From positions 1 through 11,836 of the forward strand of contig CAYGAW010000203.1 of NCBI GenBank assembly GCA_964347945.1: a stretch of DNA of 11,836 nt, given 5' to 3'. The DNA is from CAYGAW01 sp964347945. GTDB taxonomy: Bacteria; Chloroflexota; Anaerolineae; UBA7937; B3-Chlor. Below are positions 1-6,737 of this stretch, piece by piece (the stretch's first letter is position 1; each line of letters begins with the position of its first letter). The position numbers were made by a program, and so were the translations under genes. The notes under the pieces are model-generated. The model made no database searches. It saw only the letters and a program-made list of their open reading frames with translations, and was not told where the DNA came from.

Positions 1-664
1 CTACTCCCACGCGCTGCAAGAGCAGCGTCTTAGCTGTCTGAGAGCAAGCGGCGGCATCCACCAACGCCTCCCGCGGGAGTCCAACCTGCCACTCCTCACC
101 TTGAATCGCCACAGCCGGGCAGGCCTTCAGGCAGATCCTGCAAGCACCGCATTGCCCGGCCGTGACGGCGGTTCCGACCTCCAAAGGCATATCGGTGAAG
201 ACCGTGGCTAGCCTCACCCGTGGTCCGTATTGAGGTGTGACCAGGAGGGCGCTCTTGCCGATCCAGCCCAGACCCGCTCTGGTGGCGGCCGTCTTATGCT
301 GAAAGGCCACGCTCAGCGTCCTTTCGAATTCTTCTCCCAGGGAACTCTCGTCGATAGTGGACGGAAAGGGCTCGGCCGGATGCCCTAGGGAAGAGATGAG
401 GCCTGCACTTCGATGTGCGAGGTCGTCGAGGAACTGGTTGACTCGCACGTACTCCTCGTAGTACTCCAGGGTGGGACCATCCCGCAGGTCCGCTACCACT
501 GAGGCATCCAGTGCCACCGCGATGGACACCGCTTTGGGCCATCGAGAGAAGGCCCCCGGCGCGACTCCCCGCATGTCAGCGAAGCCCACCAGCGAAGCTC
601 CCCAGCCCAGGATCCGATCTCGAAGCTGACAGGATTTCGAGTCTAGTGCTTCTGACTGTCCCAT
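1..664 (-). CDS. Epoxyqueuosine reductase-like 4Fe-4S protein (COG1600-type), 3' end cut by window edge
   Basis: The frame is open from an ATG at 664-662 to the left edge, giving 221 residues with no stop. An in-frame TGA at 676-674 leaves this as the first start, with a weak GGAAG just upstream. Near residue 123 lies RAGLGWIGKSALLV, the signature block of the QueG-like family. It is followed by CGACRICLKACP, a CxxCxxCxxxCP cluster for one 4Fe-4S centre, and by a later Cys in DAAACSQTAK that fits the second cluster. Family knowledge: QueG reduces epoxyqueuosine to queuosine in tRNA using cobalamin and two 4Fe-4S clusters. By my recalled alignment, the catalytic Asp that precedes the GLGWIGK block in QueG is not present here (the stretch reads SVAFQHKTAAT). 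This looks like the broader anaerobe paralogue group of unknown substrate rather than true QueG. It is cytoplasmic, with no signal peptide or membrane segment. Confidence 0.85.
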   Translation of the reverse strand, partial: MGQSEALDSKSCQLRDRILGWGASLVGFADMRGVAPGAFSRWPKAVSIAVALDASVVADLRDGPTLEYYEEYVRVNQFLDDLAHRSAGLISSLGHPAEPFPSTIDESSLGEEFERTLSVAFQHKTAATRAGLGWIGKSALLVTPQYGPRVRLATVFTDMPLEVGTAVTAGQCGACRICLKACPAVAIQGEEWQVGLPREALVDAAACSQTAKTLLLQRVGV

Positions 665-820
665 TCTTCCACTTCACTGGCGAACCTCACGAGTCCATGC
701 CGGTGTGGCCCCACGACTCTCACTCCCTTGGCAGCCGGACCACCGTCGAACCGCAAAGACCGCTTGGCCGAATGCCCACAGAGGATGTTCAGGCCACATC
801 CCAATTGCCGAGGCCGCGCA
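665..820 (-). other. Long untranslated leader of the QueG-like gene
   Basis: If transcription starts about 7 bases after the TAGAAT box, near 821, the message has a leader of about 155 bases before the ATG at 664. I find no convincing gene, tRNA or known riboswitch in it. A perfect 6-bp hairpin (GGATGT / ACATCC, loop 7) lies at 783-801, near the presumed 5' end. A GTG-started frame from 840 to 643 crosses the region, but its start lies inside the promoter spacer and its sequence resembles no family I know. Confidence 0.4.
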
Positions 821-827
821 CCGCACC

Positions 828-856
828 ATTCTAGCAACACTTGTAGAGGGTGTCAA
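828..856 (-). promoter_or_regulatory. Sigma-70-type promoter for the QueG-like gene
   Basis: On the minus strand a perfect -35 TTGACA (856-851) is followed by 17 bases and a -10 TAGAAT (833-828, 5 of 6). A TGC directly before the -10 makes it an extended -10. Predicted transcription start is near 821. It lies back to back with the promoter at 871-899, with 14 bases between the two -35 boxes. Confidence 0.75.
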
Positions 857-870
857 AGGAAGACGCCATC

Positions 871-899
871 TTGTTGAGGCACCCCGATGATGCTATAAT
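871..899 (+). promoter_or_regulatory. Sigma-70-type promoter for the membrane-EEP gene
   Basis: TTGTTG (871-876), a 17-base spacer and a perfect TATAAT (894-899), with TGC directly before it as an extended -10. Predicted start is near 906. This rules out a TTG at 903 as the translation start, because it would lie upstream of the message, and supports the ATG at 954. Confidence 0.75.
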
Positions 900-953
900 C
901 CGTTGGCGCTCACCGTCCGCCGTCGAAAGCCGCGAAGAAGAAAGGGTGATACG

Positions 954-2942
954 ATGACGAGTAGATCCACGGCTGAGACCAGAGCACCCACCACCGTCTT
1001 GCGGCAATCAGCCTTCGTACTCACCCCCCTCCTGATCAGCCTCTTCTTCCTGGAGGCCCTGCGGCTCTACTACGCGCAAGTGTATCTTGTCGTTTGGGCA
1101 GCTCTCTTTTCCGAGCCCATCGATCTCTCAGGGCTGCTGGCAGCTGTGCTCATGCTGTCGTGCTTTCTCACCCCTCTGCTCGTGCCTTTGCTCCGTAGAG
1201 CGACCAGCCCTGCACAGATCACCTTGGCTTCAGCCATTGGAGTAGCCGTGGCACGAGTCTTCTTGAGTGCAGGGCTCCCCTTCGAAGCGGAAATCATCGC
1301 CAGCTATCTGACCATTGCCTGCTATGGCCTTCTTGTCCCGGCGTACTGTGAGGAGTATTGTGCGGCGGGCAAGTCCACAAACGGCGAACGGTATTTTGTC
1401 GCTGGTTTCGCGCTGGCCCTCGCCTATGATATGGCCATCCGTGCTCTCGGAACCACCCTGGACTTGAGCCTGCGTCCCGAGTGGCTGCTCATGCAGATTT
1501 TCCTTTCCGCGATGGCCATCGTGAGTGCATTCGTGTCCCACAAAGGAGGGCTACCCGCCTCTGAGAGAAAAGTCATCGAGCCGGCCTCCAGCTGGATGGG
1601 AGTACTGATACTGACTGGCCTCGGGGCCCTCCTGTTTTTGGAGTTCAACCTCTTCGCCCACGCCAATACCGTGGCCCGATGGGTGCAGGTTGACTACGAC
1701 TTGCTGGCGATATTGATCGCAGCCGCCACGGTCGTCGGCTTGCTGATCCCCGATGTGAAAGCCGAGAAGAGCCAGGCCGCCGCAATAACCCAAAACCTGC
1801 TACTTTTGGCTTCCGTGGCTGCCTTTCTGTGGGTTGACGGTTGGGCATCGGCCATCTTGATCCTCGTCGCCCAAGTGTGCGTCATCCTCGACCTTCGGCT
1901 CTTGTTCAACTATGTCGCTTCGCGGACCTTCAGGTGGAAAACCTCCACGGTACTTGCACTGGGGCTGACGCTGAGCCTGGTGGTCGCCTTCGTCCTGGTG
2001 TTGATGTACACTTTCAGCTTCGCCTACGCCTATACCCTCGACCTCTTCCGGGGGACAGAGCCCATGCCCTTCTTCATTGCGGCTATACTCCTGGGGCTCA
2101 CCTCGACATCTGCCGCATGGAAGAGGGGCAGGTTTGAGAGTGTCAGCTTCGATACCAATTGGGTGATGGAATCCCTGGGGTTGCTCGCCGTTTTCCTGGC
2201 AGTGGTCGCCTTCGCCCTCCAACCACCCATCAGCCCAGAGCCCGCCGAACATGGGCCAGTTACCGTGATGACCTACAACATCCACCAGGCGTTCGGCGTT
2301 GACAACAAACTGGACCTGCAAGAAATCGTCGATACCATCAGGCGTGCCGACCCGGACATCGTAGGCTTGCAGGAAGCGGACGCCGGGCGTGTGCCCAGCC
2401 TCTCCGTGGACCAGGTTCTATGGTTATCCCGCAAGCTGAACACGTACTCTGCCTACGGCGCCTCCTGGGGCAGCACCTACGGCGTCGCCGTGCTCAGCAA
2501 GTACCCCATTGTCAAACACCAGCGATACCTCCTGCCCAGTGAAGAGCAGCAGCGAGCTTGCCTGGAGACCACCATCGATGTCCAAGGGCAGAACCTGAGC
2601 TTCTTTGCGGTGCATCTGGGCCTCAACGTCGAGGAAAGGGAGCATCAGCTGGATGAACTGCTGGTTTACACTGGCGAGGCTTCGGCTCCCAAGGTGCTGG
2701 TGGGTGACTTCAACGCCAATCCGGACTCTCACGAGATTGGGCGAGTGCTGGGACAGTTCGAGAATGGTTTCGCTCTCGGCGGTTCGGGAAGTGGGTACAC
2801 ATCGCCAGCTGAGGCACCGCAAGAGACCATTGACTATGTCTTCGTCTCACCGGATATCCGCATCGTCTCTGCCCAGGTTATGCCTTCGTTGGCGTCCGAC
2901 CACCTGCCCGTCGTAGCGGAGCTAGAGATAGAGTCGCGGTAG
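954..2942 (+). CDS. Polytopic membrane protein with C-terminal endonuclease/exonuclease/phosphatase domain
   Basis: 662 residues. The ATG at 954 is preceded by AAAGGGTGAT at ribosome-binding distance. Residues 1-430 hold about 12-14 hydrophobic segments (for example 20-38, 60-80, 88-106, 147-165, 213-233, 247-265, 296-316, 332-352, 371-386, 406-423). Residues 435-662 form a complete EEP (DNase I-like) domain: YNIH (441-444), GLQEAD with Glu474, His554, GDFNANP (584-590), TIDYVF (625-630) and SDH (648-650). All usual metal-binding and catalytic positions are present. EEP enzymes cleave phosphodiester or phosphomonoester bonds in nucleic acids, phosphoinositides or sphingolipids, so the substrate cannot be read from the motifs. 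Positive charges (KRGR at 390-393) before the last membrane span suggest the EEP domain lies outside the cytoplasm, which favours a lipid or other envelope substrate (inference). The layout resembles eukaryotic CWH43/PGAP2IP. The next gene follows after 47 bases and is probably cotranscribed. Confidence 0.88.
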   Translation: MTSRSTAETRAPTTVLRQSAFVLTPLLISLFFLEALRLYYAQVYLVVWAALFSEPIDLSGLLAAVLMLSCFLTPLLVPLLRRATSPAQITLASAIGVAVARVFLSAGLPFEAEIIASYLTIACYGLLVPAYCEEYCAAGKSTNGERYFVAGFALALAYDMAIRALGTTLDLSLRPEWLLMQIFLSAMAIVSAFVSHKGGLPASERKVIEPASSWMGVLILTGLGALLFLEFNLFAHANTVARWVQVDYDLLAILIAAATVVGLLIPDVKAEKSQAAAITQNLLLLASVAAFLWVDGWASAILILVAQVCVILDLRLLFNYVASRTFRWKTSTVLALGLTLSLVVAFVLVLMYTFSFAYAYTLDLFRGTEPMPFFIAAILLGLTSTSAAWKRGRFESVSFDTNWVMESLGLLAVFLAVVAFALQPPISPEPAEHGPVTVMTYNIHQAFGVDNKLDLQEIVDTIRRADPDIVGLQEADAGRVPSLSVDQVLWLSRKLNTYSAYGASWGSTYGVAVLSKYPIVKHQRYLLPSEEQQRACLETTIDVQGQNLSFFAVHLGLNVEEREHQLDELLVYTGEASAPKVLVGDFNANPDSHEIGRVLGQFENGFALGGSGSGYTSPAEAPQETIDYVFVSPDIRIVSAQVMPSLASDHLPVVAELEIESR

Positions 2943-2989
2943 CCCGTCTCAAAGGGCACGAACACCACGTAATGAGAGGAGAAAACGCG

Positions 2990-3499
2990 ATGGACCAGTT
3001 ACACATGGTGGCTGAGCTGATGGCCCTCTCGGCTCGCACCGCCCCCAAGGGAAGAGGAGAGGACTACATCGTCACCGAGATCGTGGAAGGCGATGACCTG
3101 GCAGTGCTGGGTCGCAACATGATCGAGTTTGGCAAGAGAGTGGGGAAGGACCTCTTTGATCGCGACGGCAAAAACGTGATGGACTCGGGTGCGGTGCTGC
3201 TCATCGGCATGAACAGCGCCACCCCGCTGGGCTTGAATTGCGGTGCCTGCGGAGAGGAGAAGTGCATCAAGATTAACACGTACGCTGGAGAGTACTCGGG
3301 GCCTCAGTGCTGCCTTCGTATGCTGGATCTGGGCATCGCCATCGGCTCAGCCGTCAAGACGGCCAGCATCTTGAACGCCGACAACCGCATCATGTATCGC
3401 ATAGGCCCTGTGGCGCGAGAAATGGGGCTGGTGGAGGCTGACGTCGTCATCGGCATACCCATCTCAGCGACAGGCAAGAGCATCTATTTCGATCGCTGA
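2990..3499 (+). CDS. DUF2148 ferredoxin-domain protein (COG4739-like)
   Basis: 169 residues. I choose the ATG at 2990 because GAGAGGAG ends 8 bases before it; the in-frame ATG at 2972 has no ribosome-binding site. The centre holds NCGACGEEKC (Cys84, Cys87, Cys92) and, after a short gap, PQCC (Cys107, Cys108). The hydrophobic block DLGIAIGSAVKTA (113-125) follows. This Cys pattern and block are what I recall for the DUF2148 family, annotated as containing a ferredoxin domain. The Cys set probably binds an iron-sulfur cluster, but the reaction is unknown. It is common in anaerobes and methanogens (family knowledge). No signal peptide or membrane segment is seen, so it is likely cytosolic. It lies 47 bases downstream of the membrane-EEP gene on the same strand, and nothing suggests a promoter between them. 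Confidence 0.85.
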   Translation: MDQLHMVAELMALSARTAPKGRGEDYIVTEIVEGDDLAVLGRNMIEFGKRVGKDLFDRDGKNVMDSGAVLLIGMNSATPLGLNCGACGEEKCIKINTYAGEYSGPQCCLRMLDLGIAIGSAVKTASILNADNRIMYRIGPVAREMGLVEADVVIGIPISATGKSIYFDR

Positions 3500-3532
3500 G
3501 GGTACCCCTTGCGGGCCGGGGTGGCGTCGACA

Positions 3533-3573
3533 TCGACTGACCTGCCAGCCCTCCCGCAGTGTCAGTCAGTCGA
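3533..3573. terminator. Hairpin between convergent genes, possible bidirectional terminator
   Basis: TCGACTGAC (3533-3541) pairs with GTCAGTCGA (3565-3573). Inside it CTGC (3542-3545) pairs with GCAG (3556-3559), leaving a 5-base bulge. It sits between the stop of the DUF2148 gene and the stop of the receiver-GAF gene, whose TGA lies inside the right arm. No run of T follows on either strand, so it is not a classic intrinsic terminator. Confidence 0.4.
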
Positions 3574-5016
3574 ACCGACCTTCGCTTCGCGAAACAGTCG
3601 GGCGTTGTCTATCGCCACTGCTGCGTAGCCAGCTATCGAACTCAGTAGGCTTTGGTCGCCCTCCGTGAAGGTACCTTCTAGCCTATTGATGACTTCGATC
3701 ACTCCTATTATCTCACCGCGTGCGATCATGGGAACACAGAGCACGGAGTTGGTCACGAAATCGGGCGAGATGTCAATAGCCCGGCGGTGGGCAGAATCGT
3801 TGCCCACATCTGGAATCAGCAACGGCTGCCGGGTTTGAGCCACTCGCCCCGCTATGCCCTGGCCGACCTGCAAGCGCATCGGTTTGACATACTCGGCCTT
3901 CTCCCCCAAGGCGACCTGGAACACCAGTTCCTCGGCTTCCTCGTCAACGAGCAGGATCGCGCCGGCCTCTACCTCAAACATAGCATTGACCCGTTCCATT
4001 ATCAGCGTGAGGGCATGCTCCAAATCAAGGATTGACGAAAGAGCTTGTCCCACCTCGTTGAGCAGTGCCAACTCGTGCGCGCGGCGCTCAAGATCATCAT
4101 ACAACCTAGCATTCTCAACGCCGATGGCGACATAGTCCGCCAGTACGCTTAGGAGGTACTTGTCATTCTTGGAGAAAGTCCTATCCGAGGCCGCGCTGCT
4201 CACCGTCAGCGTACCGATGACCTCTCCTCGGGATTTCAGGGGCACGGTGAGAAAGACTTTGGGCGGCTGCTCTTCCCTCTCTGATTCGGCCGCCTCCCCC
4301 GAGGATGTCCCCCATGTCGTAGCCCTCCCTGTCTCGATCACCTCCTGTATGACGGTATCCTCCGCCACAATGTCGTACTCGCTAGAGTAGGACTCATCCG
4401 CGCTCCGTGAAGCTCCCACAAAGACTGCCCCAGTCTCCTCATCGATGAAGTGCAACGCTGCTTCCTGCGCACCTGTCACATAGACAGCGGCCTCGACGGC
4501 TCGTTTCAAGAGATCCTCCAGGCGCAACAAGGAGTTCATAGCTTGACCGATGCCGTGCAGTATGTTGAATTCGCTGATTCGACGCTCCAACTCCTTGTTG
4601 GTCGAGGTCAGCAGTCTCACCAACTCAGCCCTTTCCTGTTTCAGCCGCGACTCTTCCAGAGCCTGCTCAACAGCCTCCAGTATCTCCTCCATCTTGAAAG
4701 GCTTCGTTATGTAGTTCTTGACGCCCTGCCTGAAAGTCTGGGCAGCTATGGCTTCCGAACCGTGAAACGTGATGACAATCACTGGGATCTCACTCCCCTT
4801 CTCGTTCAGAGCTGCCAGAACCTCCATGCCCGACATCTTGGGCATCTCAAGGTCCAAGATCATCAGGTCAGGCTTCTCACTCATGGCCAGGGACAGCCCT
4901 CCCTCGCCGTCCATGGCTGTCAGCACCTGGTAGCCATGGGGACGCAGCACATAGTCCTGTAAGAAGTCGATTACGCCCTGGGCATCGTCGACCACCAACA
5001 CCGTCTCACCAGCCAT
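3562..5016 (-). CDS. Response regulator receiver with two GAF domains, no output domain
   Basis: 484 residues. The start is the ATG at 5016, directly downstream of GGAGGAGGAG; a GTG at 5031 is less likely. Residues 1-120 are a CheY-type receiver with Asp10/Asp11, phospho-acceptor Asp55 (ILDLEMPKMSG), Thr83 and Lys105 (TKPF), all intact. A charged helical stretch (about 108-160) leads into a first GAF domain (about 160-310). A second helical linker and a second GAF domain (about 330-478) follow. There is no DNA-binding, cyclase, kinase or phosphatase domain after the GAFs. The protein is probably a signalling adaptor that joins phosphorylation with small-ligand or redox sensing and works through protein contacts (inference). 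No histidine kinase is seen in the window. It is the last gene of the tgt operon, starting 21 bases after the lipoprotein stop, so its natural partner may be the binding protein's signal. Confidence 0.9.
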   Translation of the reverse strand: MAGETVLVVDDAQGVIDFLQDYVLRPHGYQVLTAMDGEGGLSLAMSEKPDLMILDLEMPKMSGMEVLAALNEKGSEIPVIVITFHGSEAIAAQTFRQGVKNYITKPFKMEEILEAVEQALEESRLKQERAELVRLLTSTNKELERRISEFNILHGIGQAMNSLLRLEDLLKRAVEAAVYVTGAQEAALHFIDEETGAVFVGASRSADESYSSEYDIVAEDTVIQEVIETGRATTWGTSSGEAAESEREEQPPKVFLTVPLKSRGEVIGTLTVSSAASDRTFSKNDKYLLSVLADYVAIGVENARLYDDLERRAHELALLNEVGQALSSILDLEHALTLIMERVNAMFEVEAGAILLVDEEAEELVFQVALGEKAEYVKPMRLQVGQGIAGRVAQTRQPLLIPDVGNDSAHRRAIDISPDFVTNSVLCVPMIARGEIIGVIEVINRLEGTFTEGDQSLLSSIAGYAAVAIDNARLFREAKVGSTD

Positions 5017-5037
5017 TGTCTCCTCCTCCACGCCTGG

Positions 5038-5919
5038 TTATCTGGCCCGCCCATATCGCTGGCCGACGATGGCCTGCCCCGCCGGGCTGAGGACGAAATC
5101 CACGAATGCTTGCACCTCGTCATCAGGGTTGCCTTGAGTCACCAATGTCAAGGGTCGGATCAGAGCATAGTCACGTTCCATAACGGCCTTGAGATCAGGT
5201 CTCACCCCATCGATGCTGAGGGCCTTGACACCGTCGGGGACAGCTACTGCAGAATCGTAACCGATAGCCACCGGATCGTTGCCCACGTACTCACCTACGC
5301 CTTGGCTGCTCGGGATAACGATAGCCGTAAGGGTCACGCTTTTTCCCCCCATCACCATCTCCTCGAAAGCCTCTCTGGTGCCGGAACCGTCTTCGCGACT
5401 CAAGACCTGTATGTCCACCTCCTCGCCACCAACATCAGACCAAACCAGGATGTCTCCACTGAAGATGTCACGGAGTTCCCGTACGCTCAAAGAGCCCACA
5501 GGGTTCTGATCATTGACCAGGATGGCCACTGCGTCGTATGCTATGACCGCAGCCGCCAAGCCCTCCACCTCCTCAGGTGCTAACTCCCGCGTCACGAGAG
5601 CTACGTCCGCCAGCCCGTCTCGAAGAGCCTCAAGACCCAATCCTGAACTATTGGCTACGACATCAAACGTTGCGTACTCGTGCCGTTCGGCGTAGGCGTC
5701 GGCCAATTCCTGCGCCAACGACTCCATGGAGGCGGCACCTACTACCTCCACGTGTACCGGCGGATGCGGCTCCACGCTGGCCACACAGCCGGTCAGAATC
5801 GCGGCGACGAACAGCAAGGAGCACAGCACTATGGGGGCCCATCCCCAACCATTGTCCTGGGTCTGTACGCTTCTCGCTGACACTTCCCTACTTAAGCTGA
5901 CTCGCCCCAAACGCCTCAC
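5038..5919 (-). CDS. PstS-type (phosphate-binding-like) solute-binding lipoprotein
   Basis: 293 residues from the GTG at 5919, which overlaps the uppP stop as GTGA and so suggests translational coupling. A GTG at 5883 (281 residues) is a shorter alternative. A hydrophobic segment ends in a lipobox LTGC with Cys45, so the protein should be a lipid-anchored exported protein. Residues 57-293 match the PstS fold: VEVVGAASMESLAQELADAY at the front, and SREDGSGTREAFEE (174-187), the anion-binding SGTR loop, in the middle. VSLSVRELRDIF-type and VDFVLSPAGQ blocks are typical of this family. Known relatives capture phosphate or similar oxyanions for an ABC transporter, but no permease or ATPase gene lies nearby. 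It may therefore act as a sensor or an orphan binding protein. It follows uppP, an enzyme that releases phosphate outside the membrane, and precedes a receiver-GAF protein. Confidence 0.85.
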   Translation of the reverse strand: MRRLGRVSLSREVSARSVQTQDNGWGWAPIVLCSLLFVAAILTGCVASVEPHPPVHVEVVGAASMESLAQELADAYAERHEYATFDVVANSSGLGLEALRDGLADVALVTRELAPEEVEGLAAAVIAYDAVAILVNDQNPVGSLSVRELRDIFSGDILVWSDVGGEEVDIQVLSREDGSGTREAFEEMVMGGKSVTLTAIVIPSSQGVGEYVGNDPVAIGYDSAVAVPDGVKALSIDGVRPDLKAVMERDYALIRPLTLVTQGNPDDEVQAFVDFVLSPAGQAIVGQRYGRAR

Positions 5920-6737
5920 TGTCGAAGAGATAGCAGGGCGACAAGTACGGCGACCGCGCCAACACCCCAGCAATATGCTGCGAAGGGATAGAGAGATCGC
6001 CGACGCAGATACGCCAGCAGAAACTTGATGCTCAGAAACCCACTGATGGACGCAGCGAGAAAACCAACCAGCAAGGGCAGAGGCGAACTGAAACCCAGGG
6101 GTGCTTCCGACAAGTCCTTCAGTTTGACAAGCCCAGCCCCGAAGATTATGGGAACAGCCAGAAGAAAGGAATAACGCGCTGCTGCTTCTCTCTGCAGCCC
6201 CCGCCACAACCCGGAGCTGATGGTGGCGCCCGAACGCGATATGCCTGGCGCGATGGCCAGTGCTTGTCCTAGGCCGACCAACAGACCATCAACCCAAGTC
6301 ATCTCGTGCACTTCCAGGCTCCGGCGACTCCACTTCTCGCTGATCATCAAGAGCGCGCCGGTGACCAGGAGCAGGACACCCACCCACATCGGCGCACCGA
6401 ACAGGCCCTCGAAGAAGTCCTCGAACGCCACGCCCAAGACCATAGCTGGGATAGTTCCCACGATAATGAGCCATGCCATCCTGCGTCGAGGCTCACCGCC
6501 CAGGGACCGCTCCTTAATGCTCAGGATCCCACCGACCATCAACTGCGCAAGATCCCGCCAGAAAAAGCCGACCACGGCCAGCAGAGTGCCCAGATGCAGC
6601 ATGGCATCAAAGGCCACCCCGGGGTTCGGCCATTCGAGCAACCAGGGCACGAGCACGAGATGTCCAGAGCTACTGATGGGCACGAACTCCGTCGCCCCTT
6701 GCACGATCCCTAGGATCAAGGCCTGAAAGACACTAAT
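5916..6737 (-). CDS. uppP: Undecaprenyl-diphosphate phosphatase UppP (BacA)
   Basis: Removes a phosphate from undecaprenyl diphosphate to recycle the lipid carrier of cell-wall synthesis; known family members give bacitracin tolerance. The integral membrane protein carries QGATEF (13-18; Q/ExxxE motif), ISSSGH with His26, and PGISRSGAT (164-172; second active-site motif with Arg168). The proposed start is an ATT at 6737-6735, giving 273 residues, the same length as E. coli UppP. GGAGGGGGTG (6754-6745) lies 7 bases upstream of it, and the ATT shares one base with the tgt stop TAG. No ATG or GTG lies in frame near there. A TTG at 6719 would give 267 residues, but lacks a ribosome-binding site and would cut off the usual residues before ALILGIVQG. 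Downstream the stop overlaps the GTG of the lipoprotein gene. Confidence 0.93.
   Translation of the reverse strand: MSVFQALILGIVQGATEFVPISSSGHLVLVPWLLEWPNPGVAFDAMLHLGTLLAVVGFFWRDLAQLMVGGILSIKERSLGGEPRRRMAWLIIVGTIPAMVLGVAFEDFFEGLFGAPMWVGVLLLVTGALLMISEKWSRRSLEVHEMTWVDGLLVGLGQALAIAPGISRSGATISSGLWRGLQREAAARYSFLLAVPIIFGAGLVKLKDLSEAPLGFSSPLPLLVGFLAASISGFLSIKFLLAYLRRRSLYPFAAYCWGVGAVAVLVALLSLRQ

Noticed and set aside
746..752. T-loop-like GGTTCGA on the minus strand, a possible tRNA
   Set aside because: The bases around it do not form the 5-bp T stem, and no acceptor, D or anticodon arm can be built at tRNA spacing.
643..840. 65-codon leftward open frame upstream of the QueG-like gene
   Set aside because: Its GTG lies inside the spacer of the promoter at 828-856, there is no ribosome-binding site, and it overlaps the QueG-like start. 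The protein resembles nothing known to me.
903..953. TTG-started 17-codon extension of the membrane-EEP gene
   Set aside because: The TTG lies upstream of the predicted transcription start (about 906), has no ribosome-binding site, and the residues are all basic and low in information. ATG 954 has AAAGGGTGAT at the right distance.
5920..6207. Long N-terminal extension of the lipoprotein frame into uppP
   Set aside because: It overlaps uppP in another frame, and the residues are basic and Ser-rich as expected of a shadow. The lipoprotein signal sequence begins after the uppP stop.
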